64,000 bases of DNA from Flavobacterium sp. CECT 9288. Its GTDB lineage: Bacteria > Bacteroidota > Bacteroidia > Flavobacteriales > Flavobacteriaceae. Positions within the stretch are counted from its first letter, which is position 1, and each line of letters begins with the position of its first letter. Of the stretch, positions 26,603 through 35,843 are shown one piece after another. Under the pieces are notes generated by a model that made no database searches, was not told the origin of the DNA, and saw nothing but the letters and a program-made list of their open reading frames with translations. Where the stretch lies: contig NZ_OU957226.1 in NCBI RefSeq assembly GCF_918731615.1, positions 186,001 to 250,000 on the forward strand. The letters run 5' to 3'. The position numbers and the translations under genes were made by a program.

Positions 26603-27849
26603 TTAAAAAAATTTTAATAAGTTCTTGCTTGTTTTTTTCAATAGCAACTTTCGCACAAGAAGGATCGGCATCTCCATATTCTTTTTACGGTATAGGTCAA
26701 GTAAGGTTTAGAGGCGCCCATGAATATCGTTCCATGGCTGGAGTAGCAGTAGAGCAGGATAGTATTCATGTCAATTTGCAAAATCCGGCTAGTTATGCTA
26801 ATTTGAAATATACAAGTGTAGCACTTGGTGGAACCTATGGAACTACAGCTTTAAAAAGCGTTTCAAAGTCTGCAAATGCAACAAGAACAACTATAGATTA
26901 CTTAGCTGTTGGTTTGCCAATGGGTAAATTTGGACTAGGTTTTGGTTTAATACCATACTCATCTGTAGGATACAAAGTACAATCAACTTCTACTGAAGTG
27001 GGTGCAACTAATAGTCGTTTTGATGGTAAAGGCGGCATGAATAAGGCCTTCGTTGGTTTAGGTTATAAAGTGGCTCCCAAATTTAATATAGGAGCTGATG
27101 TGAGTTATAATTTTGGAAAAATTGAAACTAATAGTTTTCAGTATGTGAATGATGTTGCTACTGGAACTCGTGAGTTAAACACTGCTGATTTATCAGGTGT
27201 TAATTTTAGTGTTGGAATGATGTATGAAACCAAATTGTATAAGAAAATTAATGCTTACACAAGCTTAACGTATACTATAGAGAGTAATTTGAGGTCTAAT
27301 AATTCTAGAAATATAGCCACGGCATTGTATAATTCAGACTTTAATATTGCTGTTGTTGATGTTTTGGCTGATATTAATTCGGCTACTGATTTAATTTTAC
27401 CAAGTAAAATAGCATTAGGTGGAGGTATTGGAGAGTCTAGAAAATGGCTTTTAGGAGGTACAATTGAGTACGGAAAAACTTCTGGTCAAGCCAATGAATA
27501 CAATAACAACGCTAATGTAGGATACGGAAAATATGGAAGTGTAGCGCTTGGAGGTTATTACATCCCAAAATACAATTCTTTTACCAGTTATGCAAAACGT
27601 ATTGTGTATAGAGGTGGTTTAAGATATGAAAAAACGGGTCTTGTTATTAATACAGAATCTATTAATGACATGGGACTTACACTTGGTGTAGGTTTGCCAC
27701 TTAACGGAACTTTTTCAAATGTAAACATTGGATTTGAAATGGGAAAAAGAGGAACTACAAAAGCTAATTTGATTCAAGAAAATTATGCTAATGTTAGTTT
27801 TGGTTTTTCTCTTAATGAAAAATGGTTTGAAAGAAGAAAATTCTACTAG
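26599..27849 (+). CDS. Outer-membrane beta-barrel protein of unknown function
   Basis: The 416-residue protein has a signal peptide ending near ATFAQEG. The N-terminal part reads SPYSFYGIGQVRFRGAHEYRSMAGVAV and NLQNPASYANLK. The pattern of a signal peptide, an asparagine/proline motif and then about a dozen amphipathic strands with many Gly and Tyr resembles FadL-like or conserved flavobacterial barrel proteins. It sits between coaX and lptC with a 4-base overlap, suggesting a role in the cell envelope. I do not assign a substrate. Confidence 0.8.
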   Translation: MIKKILISSCLFFSIATFAQEGSASPYSFYGIGQVRFRGAHEYRSMAGVAVEQDSIHVNLQNPASYANLKYTSVALGGTYGTTALKSVSKSANATRTTIDYLAVGLPMGKFGLGFGLIPYSSVGYKVQSTSTEVGATNSRFDGKGGMNKAFVGLGYKVAPKFNIGADVSYNFGKIETNSFQYVNDVATGTRELNTADLSGVNFSVGMMYETKLYKKINAYTSLTYTIESNLRSNNSRNIATALYNSDFNIAVVDVLADINSATDLILPSKIALGGGIGESRKWLLGGTIEYGKTSGQANEYNNNANVGYGKYGSVALGGYYIPKYNSFTSYAKRIVYRGGLRYEKTGLVINTESINDMGLTLGVGLPLNGTFSNVNIGFEMGKRGTTKANLIQENYANVSFGFSLNEKWFERRKFY

Positions 27850-27879
27850 GATTCTTTTTTTTGCTCTTAATAGCGGTAT

Positions 27880-28434
27880 ATGACAATTACGAAACGTTTT
27901 TTTTTAAAATTTGCAGCCATGGGCAGTTGTGTATTTGCACTTGTAAGTTGCGAAAGTAATTTTAAAAACATTCAAAAAATCAATTTCTCTGAGTTTGTAC
28001 CTAGTAGTGATGCTGATTTAGTAGACTTAAAATATACTGATTCGGGAAGAATTACCGCGGTTTTAGTAAGTCCAAAAATGCTAGATTATGCTACCGTTGA
28101 TTTTCCTTTCACTGAATTCCCAAAAGGTATTGATGTAACATTGTATGACAAGAAAGGAAAAAAAACGTTTATTCAATCAAAATATGCAGTTTCTTACAAA
28201 GTTACTAATATGATTGATTTGCAAGGAAACGTAAAAATCTTCACCGAAGACGGTCAAAAATTAGAAACAGAGCAATTGTATTTTGACCAAAAAAACGAAT
28301 GGTTTTTTACCGAAAGAAAGTTTAAATTATCAGGTGCCAAAGGCGTTTCAAACGGTCAAGGAATAGATTTTAGTAAAGACTTTAAGATCATTAATTCACA
28401 AAAAATAACGGGAGAGGTTCAAACAGAAGAATAA
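27880..28434 (+). CDS. lptC: LPS export ABC transporter periplasmic protein LptC
   Basis: The 184-residue protein has a lipoprotein-like signal (MGSCVFALVSCESN). The LptC/OstA-like beta region includes YTDSGRITAVLVSPKMLDY, KGIDVTLYDKKGKKTFIQSKYAV and MIDLQGNVKIFTEDGQKLETEQLYFDQ, the stepwise beta-jellyroll signature of Lpt proteins. LptC takes lipopolysaccharide from the LptBFG complex and passes it to LptA. The Cys suggests a lipid anchor in place of the membrane helix of the E. coli protein. It lies 30 bases after the barrel gene. Confidence 0.88.
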   Translation: MTITKRFFLKFAAMGSCVFALVSCESNFKNIQKINFSEFVPSSDADLVDLKYTDSGRITAVLVSPKMLDYATVDFPFTEFPKGIDVTLYDKKGKKTFIQSKYAVSYKVTNMIDLQGNVKIFTEDGQKLETEQLYFDQKNEWFFTERKFKLSGAKGVSNGQGIDFSKDFKIINSQKITGEVQTEE

Positions 28435-28445
28435 AACTTATCATC

Positions 28446-28649
28446 ATGAAATATTTTAAATACACTCAATACATTTACTTACTTTTTGCAGCCTATCTTA
28501 TTTTTGATGGAGTTAAAAAACTTAATAATCCAGCTCTTGGTGAAGCTTGGTTGAATTTCATTATTGCAGCTTTTGCAGTATTTATGTTTTTCTTCAGACG
28601 TAGATTTGCTAAAAAATTTGAAGAGAGAAATAAAAATATGAAACCATAA
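28446..28649 (+). CDS. Small membrane protein downstream of lptC
   Basis: The 67-residue protein has two hydrophobic segments (about 8-22 and 34-50) and a strongly basic C-terminus (RRRFAKKFEERNKNMKP), which should lie in the cytoplasm. It begins 11 bases after lptC and ends the operon. I do not recognise its function. Confidence 0.75.
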   Translation: MKYFKYTQYIYLLFAAYLIFDGVKKLNNPALGEAWLNFIIAAFAVFMFFFRRRFAKKFEERNKNMKP

Positions 28650-28996
28650 AAGCACTTGGTTTGTTTATTTGTCAAGATAGCTTTCTTTGGTAAAATTAGG
28701 GTTTTAACTTCAATAAAATAGAACGGTTTTAGGTTTGGTAATATTAGTTTTAAGTGATTTTCAGATCTAATTTAATGTTTATTTTAAAGATTAAATAATC
28801 ATGAAAAAAGCCTTAAAAAGTGTTTAAAACCCTCTAAAATCATTGGTTTAAGTTAAATTAAAAATACTAAATAATGCTTGAAGGCTTTATTTTATTGGGA
28901 AAACAAATTTTCTTGCAAAATAAAAGGCTACTAGTATAATTATTAATTAGATAATTGTATTTTCGCAAACTGAATATAAAAATTAACAACAATAAA
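28650..28996. other. Intergenic region upstream of the peptidyl-prolyl isomerase
   Basis: No reading frame I can support. AAAGCCTT at 28807-28814 and AAGGCTTT at 28881-28888 could pair over a 66-base loop; this is weak. TATTTTCG at about 28958 resembles the -7 element of the next gene with one mismatch. Confidence 0.4.
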
Positions 28997-31093
28997 ATGG
29001 CAGTTTTACAAAAAATTAGACAACGTTCACTTCTCTTGATACTCGTTATTGGGTTTTGTTTATTAGCATTTATCATAGGTGATATATTCAACAGTGGTGG
29101 TTTTAGTAGTACTTCAAAAGATGTAGGTAGTGTTGATGGAAAAGACATTTCATTTGAAGATTTTAGAGTTAAAGTTAGTAATGTTGAAAAAAGTGGTCAA
29201 GGCATTACTTCTACACAAGCTGCAAATAGAGTATGGGATCAAGAGGTTTCTGTTGCTTTATTAACATCTGAGTTTGAAAAACTAGGATTGCGTGTAGGCG
29301 AAAAACATTTGTTAGAGGTTTTTAAAGCGGATCAAAACATTGGTGGAAATCCATTGTTTTTAAATGCTGCTGGCGTTTTTGATGTTGCAAAATTTAAACA
29401 ATATTTTAAAGCAAATCCAGAGCAAGCTCAGTTTTTAAAAGATAGAGAAAAAGATGCTGATTTGAATGCTAAATTTCAATTGTACAACACGCTTATCAAA
29501 GCTTCAGTTTTTACAACGGATAGCGAAGGTAAGTTGAAGTACGAAATGGAATCTAACAAAGTAAATTTTGCTTATGTTGCTGGTTTGTATTCAACAATTA
29601 AAGATAGTGAAGTTAAAATTTCTGATTCAGAAATTGTTGACTTTATGAATAAAAACAAGAAAAAATACAAAGCTGACGAATCTCGTGAAGTAGAATATGT
29701 TTTAATTGAAGACAAAGCTTCACCTGCTGATGAAGCCGAAATTAAAACTAGAATCAATGGGTTGTTATCTGGTAGTGTTGTCTACAACCAAAAAACAGGT
29801 AAAAATGATACTTTGCCAGGATTTAGAACTACTGCAAATGTGGTTGAGTTTGTAAATTCAAATTCAGATATTCCTTATGACTCTACATACATTGCTAAAA
29901 AAGATTTACCAGCTGTAGATGCTGATAAATTGTTTAACCTTGCTCCTGGTGCTGTTTACGGACCTTATATGTTTGGTAAATACATTTGTTTGTCAAAATC
30001 ATTAGGTAAGAGAGCTGCTGTAAATGTTAAGGCAAGTCATATTTTAATAGGATATGAAGGTTCTCAAGTTCCAAATCAAAAAGAAAAAAGAACTAAAGAG
30101 GAAGCAAAAGCTAAAGCAGAAAGTATTTTAGCTCAAGTTTCGGCCAATCCAGATAGTTTTATGATGTTAGCTTTTACAGCTTCTGATGACTCTTCTGCGC
30201 AACAAGGTGGTGATTTAGGTTACTTTGGTCCAAACCAAATGGTAAAACCGTTTAATGATTTTGTATTTAGTAATGGTATTGGTAAAGTAGGTTTAGTAGA
30301 AACTGAATTTGGTTTCCACGTAATTAAAGTTACTGATAAACAAGACGGAATTCGTTTAGCAACTGTTGCTCAAAAAGTAGAGGCTTCTGAGGCTACTGCT
30401 GATAAAATATTTACGCAAGCTACAAAACTAGAAATGGATGCTGCTGATAAAGATCTTAATGCAGTTGCAAAAACATTAGGATTAAAAGTTGCTCCTGCAG
30501 TTTCTGTAAAAGGATTAGATGAGAATTTTGGTTCTCTTGGAAATCAAAGAACAATTGTTCGTTGGGCTTTTGAAAAAGGAGTAAAAGTTGGTGATGTAAA
30601 ACGTTTTGAGGTTGCTAATGTTGGGCACGTTATTGCTAAATTGAAAAGCATTGACGATTCTGGACTAATTGCAGTTTCTGTTGCAAGACCTTACGTTGAG
30701 TCTATTTTGAAAAACAAAAAGAAAGCAGAATTAATCAAAGCTAAAATGAATGGTTCTTCTCTTGAAGCTATTGCAAAAGCAGTGGGAGGAACAGTACAGC
30801 AAGCTACAGGATTAACTATGGAAAATACCATGTTGCCGAGCGTAGGTCCAGAACCAAAAGTAGTAGGTAATGCATTTGCAATAGCAACTAACAAACTTTC
30901 TGCACCAATTGAAGGTAATACAGGAGTTTATGTGGTAAAAAATGTAGGAGTTGTAAAAGCGCCAGCCTTAAAAAGCCATGCTGCTTATGTTACAAAGCTT
31001 AAAACTCAAAGTGCATCAGATGCTAATAGAGTTATTCCTGCTCTTAAAGAAAACGCAAAAATTGAAGATAACAGAATGGATTTTAATTACTAA
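28997..31093 (+). CDS. SurA/PpiD-like periplasmic chaperone and peptidyl-prolyl isomerase
   Basis: The start chosen is the ATG at 28997 (MAVLQKIRQRS), giving 698 residues; the longer frame adds fourteen unlikely residues. One N-terminal membrane helix (LLLILVIGFCLLAFIIGDIF) anchors the protein, followed by a SurA-type N-terminal chaperone region (about 40-340). A parvulin domain follows (about 345-455: VKASHILIGYEG, GGDLGYFGPNQMVKPFNDFVF, ETEFGFHVIKV), then a second, degenerate parvulin-like part. This is the PpiD layout: a membrane-bound folding helper for exported and outer-membrane proteins. The gene stands alone between an upstream intergenic region and a terminator. Confidence 0.92.
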   Translation: MAVLQKIRQRSLLLILVIGFCLLAFIIGDIFNSGGFSSTSKDVGSVDGKDISFEDFRVKVSNVEKSGQGITSTQAANRVWDQEVSVALLTSEFEKLGLRVGEKHLLEVFKADQNIGGNPLFLNAAGVFDVAKFKQYFKANPEQAQFLKDREKDADLNAKFQLYNTLIKASVFTTDSEGKLKYEMESNKVNFAYVAGLYSTIKDSEVKISDSEIVDFMNKNKKKYKADESREVEYVLIEDKASPADEAEIKTRINGLLSGSVVYNQKTGKNDTLPGFRTTANVVEFVNSNSDIPYDSTYIAKKDLPAVDADKLFNLAPGAVYGPYMFGKYICLSKSLGKRAAVNVKASHILIGYEGSQVPNQKEKRTKEEAKAKAESILAQVSANPDSFMMLAFTASDDSSAQQGGDLGYFGPNQMVKPFNDFVFSNGIGKVGLVETEFGFHVIKVTDKQDGIRLATVAQKVEASEATADKIFTQATKLEMDAADKDLNAVAKTLGLKVAPAVSVKGLDENFGSLGNQRTIVRWAFEKGVKVGDVKRFEVANVGHVIAKLKSIDDSGLIAVSVARPYVESILKNKKKAELIKAKMNGSSLEAIAKAVGGTVQQATGLTMENTMLPSVGPEPKVVGNAFAIATNKLSAPIEGNTGVYVVKNVGVVKAPALKSHAAYVTKLKTQSASDANRVIPALKENAKIEDNRMDFNY

Positions 31094-31111
31094 TCCAAGC
31101 TGATCAAATAT

Positions 31112-31146
31112 AAAAAACCCGATACTGACAAAGTATCGGGTTTTTT
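31112..31146. terminator. Bidirectional terminator
   Basis: A 15-bp perfect stem AAAAAACCCGATACT / AGTATCGGGTTTTTT with a 5-base loop serves both the isomerase gene and the convergent GHMP kinase gene. Confidence 0.85.
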
Positions 31147-31165
31147 TATGAATATAAATGATGAA

Positions 31166-32080
31166 CTACAAGATCATCTCCTCATAAGGAATTACAGTCT
31201 CATATCCTTTTGACTTGAAATAAGCGGTTGGGTTATGTTCTGATACTGCCATTATAAAATCTCCGCCCCAAGCGCCAAGGCTTTTTACAACACCATCAAA
31301 ATCTGGAAATAAAGTATCTTTCACTATTGTAGTTTCTAAAATGGAACTCAAATGGGTTTCGTGTTGCGTTAATGCATATTTAAATGCCAAAAGAGCAGGA
31401 GCGTTGTAAACAGCTGTTGTCAATTGGTCATTTAAAGCAATGGTTTCGGCTAGGTTGTATTTTTTATTTTTTTGATAGGCTGCAATAGCTGTTTTACTAT
31501 TTTGCTTTTTATTGAGATACACAAAATAAATATTTTTTTTAAACTCAGGATTGAATTCAATTTGTTTAACGGTTGGATTACCATCTTTTATCTGAAAAAG
31601 AATAGGCGTGTCAAATTGTGCACAAGCAATGTCATATCCGCTACCTCCAAAGCTGTTTTTTAACAACGTGAAGGCATCAATTTGTAACCATTGGGCAATG
31701 TTGTTAATTAAAGTAGATGACGTCCCTAGCCCCCAATTTTTGGAAAAACTGAGTTCAGTAGTAACTGTGTATCCATTAGCATTGAGAATGAATTCAGGAT
31801 TCAATTTATAAGCTTCGTGTAATATAGTGGTAAGTGTACTTTTTACAGATTCCGTTTGATCCTTAGTCCCATTAGTAATATCAGAAAATGAAAGGGTGTC
31901 TTGAAACCATATTTGACCGTCAAAGTCATAACTTGTCCAAACTATTTCATTGTTTTTACTTGTTTCTACACAAAGATTTTGTCCTTGTTTGGTAGGCAAT
32001 GCAAAGGCTTGTGCGCCATCAAGAACAAGATATTCTCCAGTAATTAGAAGTTTACCATTGCTGTAAAATGTTTTTTTCAT
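31166..32080 (-). CDS. GYDIA-type GHMP kinase of the mevalonate pathway
   Basis: The start chosen is the ATG at 32080 (MKKTFYSNGKLLITGEYLVLDGA), giving 304 residues, because the family motif GEYLVLDGA normally lies close to the N-terminus. The GHMP phosphate loop is NWGLGTSSTLI, and the sequence GGSGYDIACAQ gives the GYDIA family its name. The family occurs in Bacteroidetes beside HMG-CoA reductase, as here (60 bases from it), and is thought to act as a mevalonate-pathway kinase. The exact step (mevalonate or phosphomevalonate) is not settled by sequence. Confidence 0.85.
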   Translation of the reverse strand: MKKTFYSNGKLLITGEYLVLDGAQAFALPTKQGQNLCVETSKNNEIVWTSYDFDGQIWFQDTLSFSDITNGTKDQTESVKSTLTTILHEAYKLNPEFILNANGYTVTTELSFSKNWGLGTSSTLINNIAQWLQIDAFTLLKNSFGGSGYDIACAQFDTPILFQIKDGNPTVKQIEFNPEFKKNIYFVYLNKKQNSKTAIAAYQKNKKYNLAETIALNDQLTTAVYNAPALLAFKYALTQHETHLSSILETTIVKDTLFPDFDGVVKSLGAWGGDFIMAVSEHNPTAYFKSKGYETVIPYEEMIL

Positions 32081-32140
32081 CAGTATTGTTTTAATCCAAA
32101 TCAAGGTTTTTAATTTTGATAGGAAAACCAAAAATCAATC

Positions 32141-33457
32141 TTATTTTCTTAAGTTTTCAATAAAGGAAACTACAGCGCTATGAGAAACAGCATTCTTTTT
32201 GAAATGATTTTGAATCAAAAGACGTTCTTCATTACTGGCCTCAAATTGATTGATTATGTTGTTTAAGTGCATTTTCATGTGGCCTTCCTGTATACCAGTT
32301 GTGGTTAAAGAACGTATGGCCGCAAAATTTTGTGCTAACCCTGCAACTGCAACATATTGCATGAGTTCTTGTGCAGAGGGTTTTTCTAGCATTTCTAGAG
32401 AGAGTTTTACAAGAGGATGCAGTGATGTTAATCCGCCAACGGTTCCTAAGGCCAAAGGAATCTCCAACCAAAAAGTAAAAATTCCATTTTCTATTTTGGC
32501 ATGTGAAAGACTCGAATAAGTTCCGTTACGGGAAGCGTAGGCATGAATTCCTGCTTCAACCGCACGGAAATCATTACCAGTAGCCAGTACAACGGCATCC
32601 ACTCCGTTCATAATTCCTTTGTTGTGAGTAACTGCTCTGTATGGTTCTACTTCGGCAATTTGAACAGCTTGTACAAATTTCTCTGCAAATACCTGTGGGT
32701 TTGGTATTTGTTTTTCCTCTAATTCAGCAACAAGACATGAAACTTCAGCTCTTACAATACAATTTGGCACGTAATTCGAAAGAATGCTCATCACTACTTC
32801 AATATCTTTCTCTGATGTTGAAAATAAATCATAATGTTGTGCTTCCTCTTTTAAGGTTTTGGAAAATTGTTCTAAACACGAATTTATAAAATTAGCACCC
32901 ATGCTATCTTTAGTATCAAAAGTAGCATGTAACTGGTAATAGTTTGGTAATAAATCAGTTTTATCTTTTAAAATTATATCGGTAATTCCACCGCCGCGTT
33001 TTTGCATATTAGCGGTGATAGACTCTGTTTCGGAGAAAAATTTATTTTTGTTTTGTGCAAAAAATAGGCTTAGTTTAGATACGTCACCTTTGAATATAAA
33101 GTGAACTTGGCCAATTTTTTCAGTATTGATAACCGTGGTTTTAAAACCTCCTCGTGTAGCCCAGAATTTGGCAGCTTTGGATGCTGCTGCTACGACAGAG
33201 CTTTCCTCAATAGCCATTGGTATGGTGCGGTACTTGCCGTTTATCAAAAAGTTGGGAGCAATTCCAAGGGGGATGTAAAAATTTGTAATCGTGTTTTCTA
33301 TGAATTCATCATGAAGTTGTTGAATTTTTTCATCGTTGTTCCAATAATTTTTAATTACCGCAATTGCTTCAGATGGATTGGAGAAATATTCTGTTGCAAT
33401 CCATTTGATTTTTTCTTCTTTTGATAATTTTGAAAATCCACTTATGGTCTTGTTCAT
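32141..33457 (-). CDS. mvaA: Class II (degradative-type) HMG-CoA reductase
   Basis: The start chosen is the ATG at 33457 (MNKTISGFSKLSKEEK); the longer frame adds twenty residues with no sign of use. The 438-residue protein shows the class II catalytic set: Glu in AIEESSVVAAASKAAKFW, Lys in THNKGIMNGVDAV, Asp in GNDFRAVEAGIHAY, and His in EGHMKMHLNN. Class II enzymes are called degradative after the Pseudomonas mevalonii type, but in Bacteroidetes without the MEP pathway the gene serves isoprenoid synthesis, which fits the neighbouring mevalonate-pathway kinase. Confidence 0.93.
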   Translation of the reverse strand: MNKTISGFSKLSKEEKIKWIATEYFSNPSEAIAVIKNYWNNDEKIQQLHDEFIENTITNFYIPLGIAPNFLINGKYRTIPMAIEESSVVAAASKAAKFWATRGGFKTTVINTEKIGQVHFIFKGDVSKLSLFFAQNKNKFFSETESITANMQKRGGGITDIILKDKTDLLPNYYQLHATFDTKDSMGANFINSCLEQFSKTLKEEAQHYDLFSTSEKDIEVVMSILSNYVPNCIVRAEVSCLVAELEEKQIPNPQVFAEKFVQAVQIAEVEPYRAVTHNKGIMNGVDAVVLATGNDFRAVEAGIHAYASRNGTYSSLSHAKIENGIFTFWLEIPLALGTVGGLTSLHPLVKLSLEMLEKPSAQELMQYVAVAGLAQNFAAIRSLTTTGIQEGHMKMHLNNIINQFEASNEERLLIQNHFKKNAVSHSAVVSFIENLRK

Positions 33458-33637
33458 TCTCAATTGATTAGGGTATACTATACTGCAAAGATACGTTATT
33501 AGCGGTTTTATTTGCAATCTAAATCATTTCAATAGGAGTGAGTTTTGGTAAGCGGTTTTTACATTTAACATAAAAAATAACTGATTATTGTAATTTTTTC
33601 ACTAAAATTGACGGTTTTTTATCCTTAATTTAATAGT

Positions 33638-35809
33638 ATGTATTCAAAAAATTATATCGCTTTATTTTTATTTATTTGTTTTTCGGTTATTGGACAACAA
33701 AAAATAACCATTGATGAAATGTACAACGGTACCTTTCGAACCAAAGGAATGGATGAATTGCAATCCTTAAAAAATACGAATCAATACACTGTTTTAAACG
33801 TAGATATGCAATCTAGGAGTATGCAAATTGATGTGTATGATTTTGCGACTTTAAAGAAAACGGCAACTTTAATTGATACTAAATTACATCATGAGCTGGC
33901 AAGCGGAATTGACAGTTATTCCTTTGATGCTTCAGAAAAAATGATATTGCTGGCTTGTAATTCCAATCAAATTTTTCGTCATTCATTTACAGCCGATTAT
34001 TATTTGTACGATATAACTACAAAAAAGTTGAAAAAACTTTTTGATTTTCAAGTTCAAGAGCCAACCTTTTCACCTGATGGAAAAAAAATTGCTTATGCTA
34101 GAGAGAATAATCTGTATGTTTATGATCTAGCTACTGCTAAATCTACTGCTATAACAACAGACGGACAAAAAAATAGTATCATAAACGGAATTACAGACTG
34201 GGTTTACGAAGAAGAATTTGCTTTTGTGAAAGCTTTTGACTGGAGTACTGATAGTAAAAAAGTAGCTTACATTCGTTTCGATGAAAGTAAAGTACCTGAA
34301 TTCTCTATGTCTATGTTTGCTAAAGATTTATATCCTACAATGCAAACCTTTAAATATCCAAAAGCAGGTGAAAAAAATGCAGTAGTATCTTTACATATTT
34401 ATGATGTAGATGCAAATGCAGTAAAAAATATAAAGCTGGACAATTATAATGACTTTTATATTGCCAGATTAAAATGGACAAATGACAGTAATCTTGTTTC
34501 GGCTCAGGTTTTAAACCGTCATCAAGATAATTTAGATTTAATTTTTGTTGATGCCACATCTGGAACTACAAAAGTAGTTTTGAATGAAAAGGACAAAGCC
34601 TATGTTGATGTTACTGATAATTTGACTTTTCTTAAAGACAATAGTTTTATTTGGACGAGTGAAAAAAATGGTTTTAATCATATTTACTTATATGACAAAA
34701 ATGGAAGTTTAAAAAATCAGGTTACCAATGGAAATTGGGAAGTAACTAATTATTATGGATATGATGAAAAGACTAATTCGGTTTTTTATCAATCTGTAGA
34801 AAACGGTTCCATTAATAGAGATGTATATAAAGTTTTGCTTAATGGCAAAGGAAAAGTACGACTGTCTCAAAACACAGGTACTAATGCAGCTACTTTTAGC
34901 CCAAATTTTCAATACTACATCAATACATATTCTAGCGCTTCGCAGCCTACTACTTATACTTTAAATGAAGCCAAGGCTGGAAAACAAATTCAAGTAATAG
35001 AAAATAATGAGGCTCTTGCAACCAAATTAAAGAAATACGATCTGCCTAACAAAGAGTTTTTTGTGTTGAAAACAGAAAAAGGAATAGAATTGAATGCATG
35101 GATTATAAAACCAAAAGATTTTGATCCAAACAAGAAATATCCAGTATTCATGTACCAATATTCGGGTCCAGGATCTCAACAAGTAAATAATGAATGGAAC
35201 AGTACAGATGATTACTGGTTCATGATGTTGTCACAACAAGGGTATATTGTGGCTTGTGTTGATGGACGAGGGACCGGTTTTAAAGGAGCCGATTTTAAAA
35301 AAGTGACTCAATTGCAGCTAGGTAAGTATGAGGTAGAGGATCAAATTGATGCTGCCAAAGTAATAGGAAATTATTCATTTGTAGATAAATCTAGAATTGG
35401 TATATTTGGCTGGTCTTATGGTGGTTTTATGGCCTCAAATTGTATTTTAAAAGGCAATGATGTTTTCAAGATGGCAATTGCTGTGGCACCTGTTACCAAC
35501 TGGCGTTTTTACGATAGTGTATACACAGAGCGTTACATGCAAACGCCACAAGAAAATGCTAGTGGATATGATGATAATTCTCCTATAAACCACGTGAATA
35601 AATTAAAAGGAAAGTACCTGTTGATTCATGGATCTGGAGATGATAATGTACACGTTCAAAATGCTATGCAAATGATGGAGGCTTTGATACAAGCCAATAA
35701 GCAATTTGATTCTCAGATATATCCGGATAATAACCACGGAATTTATGGTGGTAAAACTAGAGTTCAATTGTATACAAAAATGACAAATTTCATTAAAGAG
35801 AATTTATAA
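33638..35809 (+). CDS. Dipeptidyl peptidase IV-like serine peptidase (S9)
   Basis: The 723-residue exported enzyme has a short signal peptide (LFLFICFSVIGQQ), a beta-propeller (about 40-480) carrying the substrate-binding WVYEEEFAF motif, and an alpha/beta-hydrolase domain. The catalytic triad can be placed as Ser593 in GWSYGG, Asp668 in GSGDDNVHVQ and His700 in DNNHGIYG. It would remove X-Pro or X-Ala dipeptides from peptide N-termini in the periplasm. Three peptide transporter genes follow, the first after 34 bases, so product release and uptake are probably linked. Confidence 0.94.
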   Translation: MYSKNYIALFLFICFSVIGQQKITIDEMYNGTFRTKGMDELQSLKNTNQYTVLNVDMQSRSMQIDVYDFATLKKTATLIDTKLHHELASGIDSYSFDASEKMILLACNSNQIFRHSFTADYYLYDITTKKLKKLFDFQVQEPTFSPDGKKIAYARENNLYVYDLATAKSTAITTDGQKNSIINGITDWVYEEEFAFVKAFDWSTDSKKVAYIRFDESKVPEFSMSMFAKDLYPTMQTFKYPKAGEKNAVVSLHIYDVDANAVKNIKLDNYNDFYIARLKWTNDSNLVSAQVLNRHQDNLDLIFVDATSGTTKVVLNEKDKAYVDVTDNLTFLKDNSFIWTSEKNGFNHIYLYDKNGSLKNQVTNGNWEVTNYYGYDEKTNSVFYQSVENGSINRDVYKVLLNGKGKVRLSQNTGTNAATFSPNFQYYINTYSSASQPTTYTLNEAKAGKQIQVIENNEALATKLKKYDLPNKEFFVLKTEKGIELNAWIIKPKDFDPNKKYPVFMYQYSGPGSQQVNNEWNSTDDYWFMMLSQQGYIVACVDGRGTGFKGADFKKVTQLQLGKYEVEDQIDAAKVIGNYSFVDKSRIGIFGWSYGGFMASNCILKGNDVFKMAIAVAPVTNWRFYDSVYTERYMQTPQENASGYDDNSPINHVNKLKGKYLLIHGSGDDNVHVQNAMQMMEALIQANKQFDSQIYPDNNHGIYGGKTRVQLYTKMTNFIKENL

Positions 35810-35843
35810 AAGCGATAATTAAAAACAAACCAAATTAATAAAA

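Noticed and set aside
28650..28960. Small RNA or hidden gene in the gap upstream of the isomerase gene
   Set aside because: Only an 8-bp pairing across a 66-base loop and no reading frame with protein-like composition.
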